DNA of 64,000 nt from Methylaequor sp002691245 (GCA_002691245.1 NZHH01000028.1:14120-78119); one strand, 5' to 3'. Numbered from the stretch's first letter, positions 35,798-45,352 are shown. Notes: generated from the letters alone by a model not told the origin. Made by a program: numbers and translations.

Positions 35798-37408
35798 TTA
35801 NTTTTGATANACCATAATATTTACTTCTTTACCTTTTGAATAGTTAAAACCAGNAATTTGATTAATTAAAACTAAATTTCGAAATCTGTCCTGTTTTTTT
35901 ANTTTTTGACTTAAGTCCTTTGTCAATATAATTAAAAACTTCTTGTTTCTAATATCTTCTTTCGAAATCTCATTCAACGAAACATTATTNAGTGATGAAT
36001 GAGATGTTAAAAATAGCAAACTAGGTTCATTGAACCCATATGCCAATATGTGATCGAAGTTATTTTCATACTTTTTAATTAAATTATTTATGTTTTGTGA
36101 AACCCATAATTTTTCAATTCTTGGAATTAAGAAAAAAACTAAAACTAGATATACTGATATTTGGAATAGTCCTGTATATGTNATAAATTTTTTCAAACTG
36201 GNCCTAAACCTAAATAACGTAAGCANAAAAATCAAAAAGATATTAAAACANATAACTANCANCAAAGATGAATCTGGTTTTCCATATTCNAAAACTGAAT
36301 AANATATTAAAGTTGTTATAATTANAGGNTATAAAATTAATGTGAAAATTGAAGATTTTATTTTATTACTATCAAACTTCTCNTCAACAATTAGTTTAGA
36401 GATCAAAATACTCATTGGTAAGTAACACGGATATACATAATGTGGTAATTTTGTGGGTATTAATTCAAAAATAATAAATGGTGCTAAAAAACTAACTATT
36501 AGGATTAATTTAAAATCATCTTTTTTTAGTATTGCTTGAAAATTTGATTTTAAATTTTTGAATAAGCTGTAGAAAAAAATTGAACCGGGCCAAAAAAAAA
36601 TAAAAAANAGAATTGTATAGTACCCCGGAGGAAAACCATGAGATTCTTGTCCTGATTTAATCTTATTGAATAAGTCATTTCCAACTGATTCGTGCCAAAA
36701 AACACCACCAGATTTTATATTAATTAAAATAAACCAAGGAACTGAAATCAAAAGAAATAACAAAAAAGCGGGTGCTGACCAAAAAAACTTAAAAATATTT
36801 TTTTTCTTTATAATAGAAAATACTAGCAATGGAANNATTATAAATATCATAATAATAGGGCCTTTGACCAATACACCTAATGCCATGCACACCCAAAAAG
36901 AAAAAAGCTCNTAATTATTGATATTCTTTAACTTTATNGTTTTGTATAAAATTAGATTGCAAATACTTACGAGCATGAATAGTAATGCATCTGTTTTTGA
37001 TTGATGAATCTCAGATATTGTTAACAAACAAAAAGTAAGAAAAAAAATAGTTAGATATATTGTGATTTTTTTTTCATATTTTTNTAAATAGCAGTAAATA
37101 AATAAAATACATAAAAAAAAACTAACTATAGAAGGCAATCTATAGATCCATATTTCGTTAAATGGGTAAGAACCTAGTATTTTNTTNGATAGTACCTGTG
37201 ACCAATAAATACCAATTGGCTTTTTATAACGAGGTTCATNNACCATTTTAATATCAATATATTCNTGCTCTATTANCATCGTTTTTGACGCAGTTGCAAA
37301 TCTTGCTTCGTCCCTGTCTAATACNGGTANATTTAANACTCCCTGAAAATAAATAACAAAAACAAATAANAAGAAAAAAAAAAATTTTTTATCAAAAGAG
37401 AAATTCAT
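35798..37408 (-). CDS. ArnT-like GT39 family glycosyltransferase
   Basis: 536-aa multi-helix inner-membrane transferase that moves a sugar from a polyprenyl phosphate donor to lipid A or another envelope acceptor. The first periplasmic loop carries the family motif LDRDEARFATASKTM with the catalytic acidic residues, and then EPRYKKPIGIYW. About 11 hydrophobic segments follow and a soluble C-terminal part. The divergent GT2 gene, 49 bases away, is the natural source of the polyprenyl phosphate sugar. The sugar itself cannot be told. Many N bases. Confidence 0.83.
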   Translation of the reverse strand: MNFSFDKKFFFFXLFVFVIYFQGXLNXXVLDRDEARFATASKTMXIEXEYIDIKMXXEPRYKKPIGIYWSQVLXXKILGSYPFNEIWIYRLPSIVSFFLCILFIYCYLXKYEKKITIYLTIFFLTFCLLTISEIHQSKTDALLFMLVSICNLILYKXIKLKNINNXELFSFWVCMALGVLVKGPIIMIFIXXPLLVFSIIKKKNIFKFFWSAPAFLLFLLISVPWFILINIKSGGVFWHESVGNDLFNKIKSGQESHGFPPGYYTIXFFIFFWPGSIFFYSLFKNLKSNFQAILKKDDFKLILIVSFLAPFIIFELIPTKLPHYVYPCYLPMSILISKLIVXEKFDSNKIKSSIFTLILXPXIITTLIXYSVXEYGKPDSSLXXVXCFNIFLIFXLTLFRFRXSLKKFXTYTGLFQISVYLVLVFFLIPRIEKLWVSQNINNLIKKYENNFDHILAYGFNEPSLLFLTSHSSXNNVSLNEISKEDIRNKKFLIILTKDLSQKXKKQDRFRNLVLINQIXGFNYSKGKEVNIMXYQX

Positions 37409-37457
37409 TGTTTAATATGCAAAGTAAATTAGGTTTAAAACCATCATAGCATTCAAA

Positions 37458-38162
37458 ATGAAAAATTTTAGTATTATAATTCCAATTTTCAACGAATCTG
37501 AATCAATTTTTGAATTAATTGATGAAATAATATTAGTATTTGGAAAAAACCTGCCTGAAATTATAATCGTAGACGACGGAAGTACAGATAATTTCAAAAA
37601 AAAAAAAGATAAAATTGAAAATAAAACACTAATTTTTTCACATAAAAATAATCTTGGGAAATGTAAAGCAATGTACACAGGTATTCAAAAAGCAAATAAT
37701 GAATTAATTTGTATTATAGATGGTGACGGACAAAACCCACCATATGAAATAAAAAAACTTTTAGAATGCTGGAAAAATTTAGATTTAAATTATAAAAAAA
37801 AATTTTTAATTTGTGGACACAGAATAAATAGGCAGGATAATTTTAAAAAAAGAATTAGTTCAAAGATAGCAAATTCTATTAGAAGATTTATTCTTAATGA
37901 TGATTGTAATGATACAGCATGTGCTTTAAAACTTTTCTTAAAATCAAATTATTTGGGTATTAATTACTTTAGAAATATGCATCGTTTCCTACCTGCAGTC
38001 TTTAAAGCTAAAGGATGTAAAATATTCAATGTTTTAATTAATGATCGGCCCAGAAGTGCAGGTAAATCAAAATATAATTTCAATAATAGGTTTTGGATAG
38101 GTATTATAGATCTAATAAAAGTATGGAAGTTAATAACAAAGGAGAAAAAAAATGGAAAATGA
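37458..38162 (+). CDS. GT2 family glycosyltransferase (dolichyl-/polyprenyl-phosphate sugar synthase type)
   Basis: 234-aa soluble GT-A fold enzyme without C-terminal membrane helices. Motifs: IPIFNESESIFELIDE, VDDGSTDN, the metal site DGDGQNPP and DRPRSAGKSKYNFNNR, the last typical of DPM1/ArnC-like enzymes. It probably loads a sugar onto undecaprenyl phosphate for the neighbouring GT39 protein. It overlaps the LAB_N gene by 11 bases. No N bases from here on until the giant gene. Confidence 0.87.
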   Translation: MKNFSIIIPIFNESESIFELIDEIILVFGKNLPEIIIVDDGSTDNFKKKKDKIENKTLIFSHKNNLGKCKAMYTGIQKANNELICIIDGDGQNPPYEIKKLLECWKNLDLNYKKKFLICGHRINRQDNFKKRISSKIANSIRRFILNDDCNDTACALKLFLKSNYLGINYFRNMHRFLPAVFKAKGCKIFNVLINDRPRSAGKSKYNFNNRFWIGIIDLIKVWKLITKEKKNGK

Positions 38163-38454
38163 GCAAATTTGGTTAATTATAGGGTTTATTGGTCAAACAA
38201 TTTTTGCCTCTAGATTTCTTATTCAATGGGTAGTAAGTGAACGAGCCTCTAAGAGTATAATTCCAAATATTTTTTGGTGGATTAGTTTGGCTGGTAGCAT
38301 GGTTCTTTTAAGCTATGCTATCCATAAATCTGACCCTGTTTTTATTGTTGGCCAATCTTGTGGTTTTCTTATTTATTCCAGAAATATTTATTTAATAAAA
38401 AAAGAGGGAAAAAGTAAAAAAAATGATCCAACAAAAATCATGAAAGTTAATTAG
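38152..38454 (+). CDS. lipid A biosynthesis N-terminal (LAB_N) domain protein
   Basis: 100-aa membrane protein with three hydrophobic helices and the LAB_N signature ASRFLIQWVVSERASKS, PNIFWWISLAGS, and GQSCGFLIYSRN. The domain occurs alone or fused to LpxB and is regularly next to GT2 and ArnT-like genes, so it is assumed to take part in moving or presenting the lipid-linked sugar. It overlaps the GT2 gene and its TAG stop overlaps the next GTG start by one base. Confidence 0.88.
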   Translation: MENEQIWLIIGFIGQTIFASRFLIQWVVSERASKSIIPNIFWWISLAGSMVLLSYAIHKSDPVFIVGQSCGFLIYSRNIYLIKKEGKSKKNDPTKIMKVN

Positions 38455-39071
38455 TGAACAATAATTTCAAGAAAATTAACGATTATATTGTGAGCAAATG
38501 TTATGACTTACCTATTTTCAAAAGCGAAATAAAAAAGAATGGTGTTATATCCTTAAAAAAAACGAAACTCGACTTATTTTCCTTTCTTACAAAAACTATA
38601 ATTTCCCAACAAATTTCTGATAAAGTTGCAGAAATTACATGGGAAAAATATTGTCTCAATATTAAAGAACAGAACCCAAGAATTAATGACATACCTGATC
38701 AAGTATTTTTAAAAAAAGTTCTTGATGTAGTTGGACTATCAAAGCAAAAAAAAAATTATATCATCGGTATTTATCAATCAATAATTCTAAATAAGATTAA
38801 CATAAACCTATTACAAAAAATGAATGATGAAGATTTTCATCGTTCGTTGATCAAGTTTCGTGGTATAGGTCCCTGGACTTGTAATATGACTTTAATATTT
38901 TTCTGTAATAGGTTAAATATTTTTCTTAATGACGACCTAGTTATTAAAAAAGTTATGTCGAGGCTTGTTAGAATTGAAAAAAAAGAGTTTGAAATTAAGG
39001 AGAGATTTTCTCCTTTTCTATCAATCCTAACTCTTCATCTTTGGAAGATGTCTCAGAGGATTTTGCAGTAA
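38454..39071 (+). CDS. DNA-3-methyladenine glycosylase (HhH-GPD)
   Basis: 205-aa base-excision repair glycosylase of the AlkA/Mag1 type. The helix-hairpin-helix is LIKFRGIGPWTCNMTL and the catalytic Asp lies in the following LNDDLVIKKVM segment. TKTIISQQISDKVAEITW is the usual early motif. Start is GTG, overlapping the previous stop. Its last 45 bases overlap the convergent end of hemY, an unusually long overlap of two conserved genes. Confidence 0.85.
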   Translation: MNNNFKKINDYIVSKCYDLPIFKSEIKKNGVISLKKTKLDLFSFLTKTIISQQISDKVAEITWEKYCLNIKEQNPRINDIPDQVFLKKVLDVVGLSKQKKNYIIGIYQSIILNKININLLQKMNDEDFHRSLIKFRGIGPWTCNMTLIFFCNRLNIFLNDDLVIKKVMSRLVRIEKKEFEIKERFSPFLSILTLHLWKMSQRILQ

Positions 39072-40337
39072 TTCATTAAATAATTCCGAATTGTTTCTTG
39101 GTAATTTTGAGCTTTTTGGCCATAAAATAGAATTTATTGAGTTACAATTAGCGCATATTAGGCTCCATTTATTATCTTGGAATTTGCAAACAGAGCAGGT
39201 CCATTTTGGTTGAGTTACAAATAATCTTTTTGGTTCTGATATTTTTAACCCTTTTATTTCTTTAGAAATATTTTTAAATAATTCTATCATACGTTCGTCC
39301 CATTCATCTTTGTCAATTTTATCTAAATAACTTTGTGATTCACCCCAAATTGACGCCACAGAACTTGCGTATGCTAAAGCTAGCTTGGTTTCATTAGAAT
39401 TTGCCTTCATCTTTTTTCTTAGAACTTTAGAAATTAATTTATATCTCATAAGTTTTTCTTTTTCTTGTTTTACATTCGAAATCATAAATGTTTTTATTAA
39501 GTCTAAATACATTAATTTATCCCAAGTCTTATCAATTATTTCAGATGCTTTTTTAATATTAGATTCGTTCAAATAATATTTTATTGTTTCATCAACGACT
39601 AATATTGAATTGTTTGATAAATTTATTGCATCAGTTGATTTTCCACCTGACAAAACTAATAATTGTGCTTTGTAATCTTGTAAATCATCTGAAATATTTC
39701 TAACATTATTTATCAACTTAAATGCCTTTTTCCAATCCCTCTCTAATGCATAGATTTTTGAAAGTTTTTCATGAAACCATAAGTCTTGGGGTTTAGCTTC
39801 ACATAATTTAAGAAGAAGCTTCTTTGCATCCTCAGTTTTCTTGCTTTTATACAACAAAATCACACTAGCTCTATCAATTACATATTTATTGTGAGGTAAA
39901 GTCTGAAGAATACTTAGATATTGTTGTGCACCTTTTAAGTCATTATTTATCAAACAATTATTAAATAGCATAAATACCGAAAAAAAATCGTTTTTTAAAT
40001 ATTTTCTTACCTTTCTTGTTTCTTTCTCTATTTTTTCTGAATCACCAAGTAAAATATTCTCAGCCAATCTATCCAAACTCTCGTTAGCAAGTAGCAAATA
40101 TTTTGCCTTTCTATTTAATTTAAATGTTTTTGGGAAGTTTTTAATTGTTCCGAATAATCCAGATATTAAAAGTGTGAAGATTACAATTAATATCAACACA
40201 AAAGTAATTCCAAGCATATTTGTTTGGACAAAATAATTGCTCAATGTTATTTCTACATTTCCAGGGTTATCAGATATCCAAACAACCATTGATGAAAAAA
40301 TTAGAATAAAAATAAATAATTTAATTATCTTTATCAA
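39027..40337 (-). CDS. hemY: HemY-like TPR membrane protein
   Basis: Membrane protein of the HemY family (not protoporphyrinogen oxidase). It lies with hemC, hemD and Mic60 in alphaproteobacteria; its role in heme synthesis is unproven. Two N-terminal membrane helices (IKLFIFILIF... and LGITFVLILIVIFTLLISGLFG) precede TPR-like repeats. The end carries two CxxC pairs (WTCSVCKFQDNKWSLICANC) like a zinc ribbon. The frame is open back to 40433, but family members begin just before the first helix, so I prefer a TTG at 40337 with GGGA upstream. An ATG at 40397 is the other option. It overlaps the mic60 end by about 17 bases. Confidence 0.82.
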   Translation of the reverse strand: MIKIIKLFIFILIFSSMVVWISDNPGNVEITLSNYFVQTNMLGITFVLILIVIFTLLISGLFGTIKNFPKTFKLNRKAKYLLLANESLDRLAENILLGDSEKIEKETRKVRKYLKNDFFSVFMLFNNCLINNDLKGAQQYLSILQTLPHNKYVIDRASVILLYKSKKTEDAKKLLLKLCEAKPQDLWFHEKLSKIYALERDWKKAFKLINNVRNISDDLQDYKAQLLVLSGGKSTDAINLSNNSILVVDETIKYYLNESNIKKASEIIDKTWDKLMYLDLIKTFMISNVKQEKEKLMRYKLISKVLRKKMKANSNETKLALAYASSVASIWGESQSYLDKIDKDEWDERMIELFKNISKEIKGLKISEPKRLFVTQPKWTCSVCKFQDNKWSLICANCNSINSILWPKSSKLPRNNSELFNELLQNPLRHLPKMKS

Positions 40338-41349
40338 AATTTGTCCCAACTTTATGAAGTAATTTCGATTCAAGTTCTTTAAGATTTTCTCTTGCATCTT
40401 TAAGTTTGTTAGCATCCTGAATCCATTTTTCAATTTCGAGGTCTTCGAGTTTTAATTCTTTTATTTCTTTTATAGATTTTTCAAGATTGTCTAAAATTAG
40501 ATATTCTTTTGCTATCTTTATGGATTTAATTACCTCTAATTGATTGGAAAAATCAAAAGATTTAGTTGTGGAGCTGTCGTCAAATTTAGTGATTTTAAAT
40601 GTACTATCAAACAGATTTTTAAGATAATTAATAAAACTTTCTTTGGAATCGAAAAAAACGTTGCCGTTTGAATATTTATTTATTTTGTTGTTTATAAATG
40701 TATTTGTATCTAATGCGTAATATTGTAGTTTTTTATTTAATTGATCAAAAAGATATTCTTTTTTTTTTAGTGTTTTAATATCTGTTTTTCTAAAATATTC
40801 TAATAAAGGTCTTAATGATGAATTATCATTGAATTTAAAAATAAGTTCCTCTATCTCCTGGTAAAAATTTTCTCTATTTTCAAATTTATTTTTTATCATA
40901 AACAAATCATTCAGTATCAAATATTTTTCTGCATATAAAAATTCAAGATTAGTTTTTTGTTTAACCTCAAAAGAATCAACTTTCTTATCTAAAAGTTTTA
41001 TTATTGATTCATATTGGTCAAATTTAATTTTATTATCATTTATCTTCTCTTTTAGAATATCTAATTGTTGTTCAATAATTTGAGTATTATAATTTAACTT
41101 TTCTTCTTCTATTATTGGTTGTTCAGGTGAATCAAAATCTTCATTAACAATTCGATCAGAATTACTTTTAAAAATATTTTTAAAAATATCTAAATTATTT
41201 TTTTGATAAAAGAAGAATAAGAGAAATATGCATACTGTTGAAAGAATAATAAATAAGAAAATTTTTGAATAACCTCTTTTTTTATATTGATTTTTCTCCA
41301 AATCAATAAAATCTCCATCGCTTTGATTTGAAGCTTTTTTATTACTCAA
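40321..41349 (-). CDS. alphaproteobacterial Mic60 (mitofilin homologue)
   Basis: 342-aa inner-membrane protein: a polar cytosolic N-terminus, one membrane helix at about residues 30-48, an acidic linker, a coiled coil (residues about 85-135) and a C-terminal helical region with LKELESKLLHKV near the end. This plan and the position between hemD and hemY are those of alphaproteobacterial Mic60, the homologue of the mitochondrial cristae-junction protein, which shapes intracytoplasmic membranes. Sequence identity in this family is low, so the call depends much on synteny. It overlaps hemD by 8 bases. Confidence 0.75.
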   Translation of the reverse strand: MSNKKASNQSDGDFIDLEKNQYKKRGYSKIFLFIILSTVCIFLLFFFYQKNNLDIFKNIFKSNSDRIVNEDFDSPEQPIIEEEKLNYNTQIIEQQLDILKEKINDNKIKFDQYESIIKLLDKKVDSFEVKQKTNLEFLYAEKYLILNDLFMIKNKFENRENFYQEIEELIFKFNDNSSLRPLLEYFRKTDIKTLKKKEYLFDQLNKKLQYYALDTNTFINNKINKYSNGNVFFDSKESFINYLKNLFDSTFKITKFDDSSTTKSFDFSNQLEVIKSIKIAKEYLILDNLEKSIKEIKELKLEDLEIEKWIQDANKLKDARENLKELESKLLHKVGTNFDKDN

Positions 41350-42100
41350 TTAAGCTCCTTTGAGAAGATATTTGGTTTATTAGATTAATCATACTTTCTT
41401 CATTTGGTTTACTTGTAATTAGGATGTTTTTTAGACCTTGTTTAGTTAGTTCTTCTTTTATTACTTTGCTAAGAACAAGCAGTTTCATTTGATTACATTT
41501 ATCAATAAGATTGAATCTGTTTAGTTCTTTTACAAAGGCCATGGCTGTTCTCTTAGAGAATAATGTTATTATTCCATCCTTACATGAGAAAAAAAAATTT
41601 TCAAATACTTCTGGATTTGTATTTTTTTTTTCTGAACTATAACAGATTAAGGGGTGATAATTACATTTAATACTTTTGAAAAAATTACTAAGATTCTTGT
41701 TTAAAGTTCTGGAAGTCGGATGCAAAATTCTTGAATAATTTTTTAATTCTAAGATAACTACTTTTTTTAAATCTTCTATATTTCCGTCAATATTTATTAA
41801 ATTTTTCAAACCCATCTTTTTTGCCTCACTTAATGTTCCATTCCCTATAACAATTGTTGTAGATTCTTTTTTATGGTGTTTAAAATTTCTAAGACCATTT
41901 TTACTAGTAAATAAAAATAAGTCACATTTCGTAAAATTTTTATATTTGTAACTCACCTCTCTAATTTCAAGCATTGGAGAAATAAAGAAGTTAAATTTTT
42001 TTGAATCTAATTTTTTAGAGAGTTTTTTTGAATCCTCCATTGGCCTAGTGAATAAAAGATTAATTTTTTTAAATCTTAATTTTTTGTTTAACTTTGACAC
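41342..42100 (-). CDS. hemD: uroporphyrinogen-III synthase
   Basis: Cyclises hydroxymethylbilane to uroporphyrinogen III. The 252-aa protein has the usual poor conservation, but LLFTRPMEDSKKLSKKL at the start, FTSKNGLRNF, the VIGNGTLSEAKKMG strand-turn, and ITLFSKRTAMAFV in the second half match the family. Start is a GTG at 42100 inside the hemC end (32-base overlap); no ATG is available before the conserved LLFTRP. Its identity is secured by hemC directly upstream. Confidence 0.88.
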   Translation of the reverse strand: MSKLNKKLRFKKINLLFTRPMEDSKKLSKKLDSKKFNFFISPMLEIREVSYKYKNFTKCDLFLFTSKNGLRNFKHHKKESTTIVIGNGTLSEAKKMGLKNLINIDGNIEDLKKVVILELKNYSRILHPTSRTLNKNLSNFFKSIKCNYHPLICYSSEKKNTNPEVFENFFFSCKDGIITLFSKRTAMAFVKELNRFNLIDKCNQMKLLVLSKVIKEELTKQGLKNILITSKPNEESMINLINQISSQRSLIE

Positions 42101-42995
42101 CTAATTTAAAACTCTCTGTCCTAAAATTATTTAAATTAAAACATACTCTATCCTTTATTAATGTCACGCCATCTTTTGAGAATGCTTTAAAGGAAAAAAT
42201 AATTTTTTTTTCTCCATTTATATTTTTAATAATAGCGTAGCCACCCACTGGGGTTTGACAATTTCCATCAAGTGCTCTTAGGAAATTTCTTTCGCATTCA
42301 GTTTCAAGTGAAGTTTTAGTGTGATTGAGTTTTTTTATTATTGAGTTTACATTTAAATTTGTTTTCTTCAAAACCAAAGCTATCGCTCCTTGCCCTAATG
42401 CAGGGGTAATAATTCTTGGATCAATGACGTTGAATTTTGTTTCAATTCCTAATCTTTTAATACCCGCATAAGCTAGCAAAATTGCGTCATACTCTTTGTT
42501 TAAAACTTTATTAATTCTAGTATCTATATTTCCTCTAATATCCTTTATAACTAATTTCTTTTTTAATCTCTCTAATTGCATTCTTCTTCTTATCGAAGAC
42601 GTTCCAATTACTGCTTTAGATTCAAGATCGTATACTTTATATCCTTTATTTGAAATTATTACTTCTCTAAAATCTTCTCTTTTGAGAATCGCTCCTATTT
42701 CAAGACCTTTTGGTAAGATTGTTGGTAAATCTTTCAAAGAATGTATTCCAAGGTTTATATCACCATAGATTAAGGCATCATCTATTTCTTTGGTGAACAA
42801 TCCTTTATTTCCAATATCTGATATTTGTTTATTAAGAAAAGCATCGCCAGATGTTTTATAAAATTTTTTCTCTATTCTAATGCTTGATGACTTACCGAAA
42901 ACTTCATAGAATTTTTTTTCAAAAATTTTGATGTGTTCTTTAGCTAATAAGCTTTTTCTAGAACCTAGGGTTATCTTTGATATTTTTATATTCAT
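42069..42995 (-). CDS. hemC: hydroxymethylbilane synthase (porphobilinogen deaminase)
   Basis: Joins four porphobilinogens to hydroxymethylbilane in heme synthesis. The 308-aa protein starts with LGSRKSLLAKEH and contains HSLKDLPT, RREDF-type EDFREV, GTSSIRRRMQL, ALGQGAIAL and the dipyrromethane cofactor cysteine in DGNCQTPVGG near residue 250. Full length. It diverges from tsaD across 58 bases that include a TATAAT at 43025-43030. Confidence 0.95.
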   Translation of the reverse strand: MNIKISKITLGSRKSLLAKEHIKIFEKKFYEVFGKSSSIRIEKKFYKTSGDAFLNKQISDIGNKGLFTKEIDDALIYGDINLGIHSLKDLPTILPKGLEIGAILKREDFREVIISNKGYKVYDLESKAVIGTSSIRRRMQLERLKKKLVIKDIRGNIDTRINKVLNKEYDAILLAYAGIKRLGIETKFNVIDPRIITPALGQGAIALVLKKTNLNVNSIIKKLNHTKTSLETECERNFLRALDGNCQTPVGGYAIIKNINGEKKIIFSFKAFSKDGVTLIKDRVCFNLNNFRTESFKLGVKVKQKIKI

Positions 42996-43053
42996 AAATT
43001 TAATTTATTTTACTGTTATTAATTTATAATAATACTAATATTTATTAACCAAA

Positions 43054-44085
43054 ATGATTGTACTAGGAATAGAAACAACTTGTGATGAAACATCTGTATC
43101 TATAGTTGAGAAAAAAAAAACTCACAAATTTGGTAATATTGTATCTGAACAAACCTTATCTCAGATAATCAAGCACAAAAAGTTTGGAGGAGTAGTTCCT
43201 GAATTAGCGTCAAGAGAACATAGTAAAAACTTAGATTATTTAGTGAAAAAAACTATTAAAAATTCGAAAATTGAAATCTCTAAGATTGACGCTTTTGCCG
43301 CCTCTACTGGACCAGGACTTCTTGGAGCATTATTAGTTGGAACTAATTATGCTAAAGCTTTAGCTATTGCCTCCGATAAACCATTTATTTCTATCAATCA
43401 TTTACAAGGTCATGTCTTGGTTTCGAGAATGAACAAAAAAATCGATTTTCCTTTTTTATGTCTTTTGGTGTCCGGAGGACATTGTCAAATAATACTTGCC
43501 CAAGATGCTAAGAAATTTACAATAATTGGTGAGTCTTTAGATGATGCTGTTGGTGAAGTTTTTGATAAAACTTCGAAAGCTCTTGGTTTAGAGTATCCAG
43601 GGGGGCCTGTTATAGAAAAATTAGCAAAAAAAAGAAAGAATAGATATAATTTCAATTTACCAAAACCACTCTTTAAAGATCAAACATATAATCTTTCCTT
43701 TTCTGGACTCAAAACAGCAGTTAGGAGAATCATTGATACTGGACTCAACCATAATCAAAAACTAGATCTTGCGTTTCAATTCCAAGAAGTTGTCACGATT
43801 TGTCTTCTAGAAAAAGTAAAACTAGCATTAAGACTTTTGAGGAAAAAAAAAAAAATAAATGATTTTGTTTTATCAGGAGGAGTAGCGTCAAATTTATACA
43901 TTAGAGATAAGTTTAAACAATTATGCGAAGAAGAAAAAATTAAATTTTATGTGCCTCATGCCCACCTTTGTGTAGACAATGCAACAATGATAGCTTGGGC
44001 TGGTATTGAAATGCTAACTAAAGGAGAAAGAATTAGTAAAATAAATTTATCTCCTCAACCTCGATGGAGGATAGATAAATTATGA
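43054..44085 (+). CDS. tsaD: tRNA N6-threonylcarbamoyladenosine transferase subunit TsaD
   Basis: Transfers threonylcarbamoyl to A37 of ANN-reading tRNAs with TsaB/TsaE. The 343-aa ASKHA fold protein starts LGIETTCDETSVSIV and has the metal-binding HLQGH (with N-terminal SINHL), SGGHCQI, DDAVGEVFDK, SFSGLKTAV and CVDNATMIAWAG. It overlaps gpsA by ATGA. A TATAAT lies 24 bases before the ATG and no clear -35 box was found. Confidence 0.96.
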   Translation: MIVLGIETTCDETSVSIVEKKKTHKFGNIVSEQTLSQIIKHKKFGGVVPELASREHSKNLDYLVKKTIKNSKIEISKIDAFAASTGPGLLGALLVGTNYAKALAIASDKPFISINHLQGHVLVSRMNKKIDFPFLCLLVSGGHCQIILAQDAKKFTIIGESLDDAVGEVFDKTSKALGLEYPGGPVIEKLAKKRKNRYNFNLPKPLFKDQTYNLSFSGLKTAVRRIIDTGLNHNQKLDLAFQFQEVVTICLLEKVKLALRLLRKKKKINDFVLSGGVASNLYIRDKFKQLCEEEKIKFYVPHAHLCVDNATMIAWAGIEMLTKGERISKINLSPQPRWRIDKL

Positions 44086-45017
44086 AAACTTGTATTATAG
44101 GATCAGGCTCCTGGTCACTTGCTCTAACAAAAATATTTAATGAAAATAATATTTTAATTAAATGTAGAAAGATTAAGCGAACGCTTGATAAATTTAAAAA
44201 TTCACAAATTAAATATACAACTAAATTTTCTGATCTCAGTGAATCAAAATATATTTTTTTGGCAATACCATCTCAAACAGTGAGAAATAATTTGAAATTA
44301 TTAAAAAAATATTATCATGAAAATGGTTCGATATTTGTCATTTGTAGCAAGGGTGTAGAAAAAAAGACTAATAAACTAATGAGTGAAGTGGTTAACGATT
44401 TTTTTCCTAATAATAAAGTTGCGATACTTTCTGGGCCAAACTTTTCCGATGAATTAATCTCGAATAAACCATCTGCTTCAGTTCTGTCATCCAAAAATAA
44501 AAGTGTTTTATACGAAGTATCGAGTTTATTATCTCAAAAAAAATTTAGAATTTACTTTAACAATGATATAATAGGAACCCAACTAGGTGGTGCAATGAAG
44601 AATGTAATAGCAATAGCATGTGGACTAATCAAAGGTAAGAATATTGGTGAAAATGCAAGGGCAGCAATAATAACAAGAGGTATGTCTGAAATTGTTCAAC
44701 TTGGCGTGAAAATGGGAGCAAAACGAAATACTTTTTATGGATTATCTGGAATTGGCGACCTCACACTCACTTGCTCATCCATGAGATCAAGAAACACAAG
44801 GCTTGGGTACGAAATTGCAAAGGGTGAAAATCTTTCTAAACTAAGGAAAAAATGCGTTTTAGAAGGAATTGAATCATGTGAAAGTATTTGTAATCTTGGT
44901 AAAAAATATAATGTTGAGTTGCCATTATGTAATGCTGTCAAAAAAATTATTAATGGAGTTGAAGTAAATAAAATTATCTCAAGTTTACTTTCGAGACCTC
45001 TTCAATTTGAAAAATAA
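44082..45017 (+). CDS. gpsA: glycerol-3-phosphate dehydrogenase [NAD(P)+]
   Basis: Makes sn-glycerol 3-phosphate for phospholipid synthesis. The 311-aa protein has the cofactor loop IIGSGSWSLALT (usually GAGAWGTALA; here serine-rich), AIPSQTVR, SKGVEK, ILSGPNFSDEL, the catalytic lysine in GGAMKNVIAIACG and GLSGIGDLTLTC with RNTRLG. Slightly shorter than usual. Coupled to tsaD upstream and ending on the start of yciI. Confidence 0.94.
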   Translation: MKTCIIGSGSWSLALTKIFNENNILIKCRKIKRTLDKFKNSQIKYTTKFSDLSESKYIFLAIPSQTVRNNLKLLKKYYHENGSIFVICSKGVEKKTNKLMSEVVNDFFPNNKVAILSGPNFSDELISNKPSASVLSSKNKSVLYEVSSLLSQKKFRIYFNNDIIGTQLGGAMKNVIAIACGLIKGKNIGENARAAIITRGMSEIVQLGVKMGAKRNTFYGLSGIGDLTLTCSSMRSRNTRLGYEIAKGENLSKLRKKCVLEGIESCESICNLGKKYNVELPLCNAVKKIINGVEVNKIISSLLSRPLQFEK

Positions 45018-45289
45018 TGCCTTTTTTAATAAAATGTCTAGATAAAAAGAATTCACTCTCGTTGAGACTTTCTACAAGGGACCAACACTTAAAATATTTA
45101 AAAAAAATAGAGAATAATATTATATTAGCAGGACCAATACTAAACGAAAAAAATGATCCAAGTGGAACAGTTCTAATTTTAGATTTTGATGATGAAAAAA
45201 TTGTTAAAGAATTTTTAAAAAATGACCCTTACAATATTGTAAAACTATTTAAATCAATTGAAATTTTAAGATTTAAAAAAGTAATGTAG
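45017..45289 (+). CDS. YciI-like protein
   Basis: 90-aa alpha/beta barrel protein of the YciI superfamily with the conserved residues in RDQHLKYLKK (His), GPILNEKNDPSG and the closing NDPYNI...EIL. Function of most members is unknown; the fold relates to ferredoxin-like muconolactone isomerases. The start codon overlaps the gpsA stop by one base, and tsaD-gpsA-yciI is a frequent alphaproteobacterial order. Confidence 0.88.
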   Translation: MPFLIKCLDKKNSLSLRLSTRDQHLKYLKKIENNIILAGPILNEKNDPSGTVLILDFDDEKIVKEFLKNDPYNIVKLFKSIEILRFKKVM

Positions 45290-45352
45290 TTTTTAAGTTT
45301 TGATTTGCTTTAAGGGGCACATGGTTTTTTTTGAGTTGAGAATTAGTTTATG

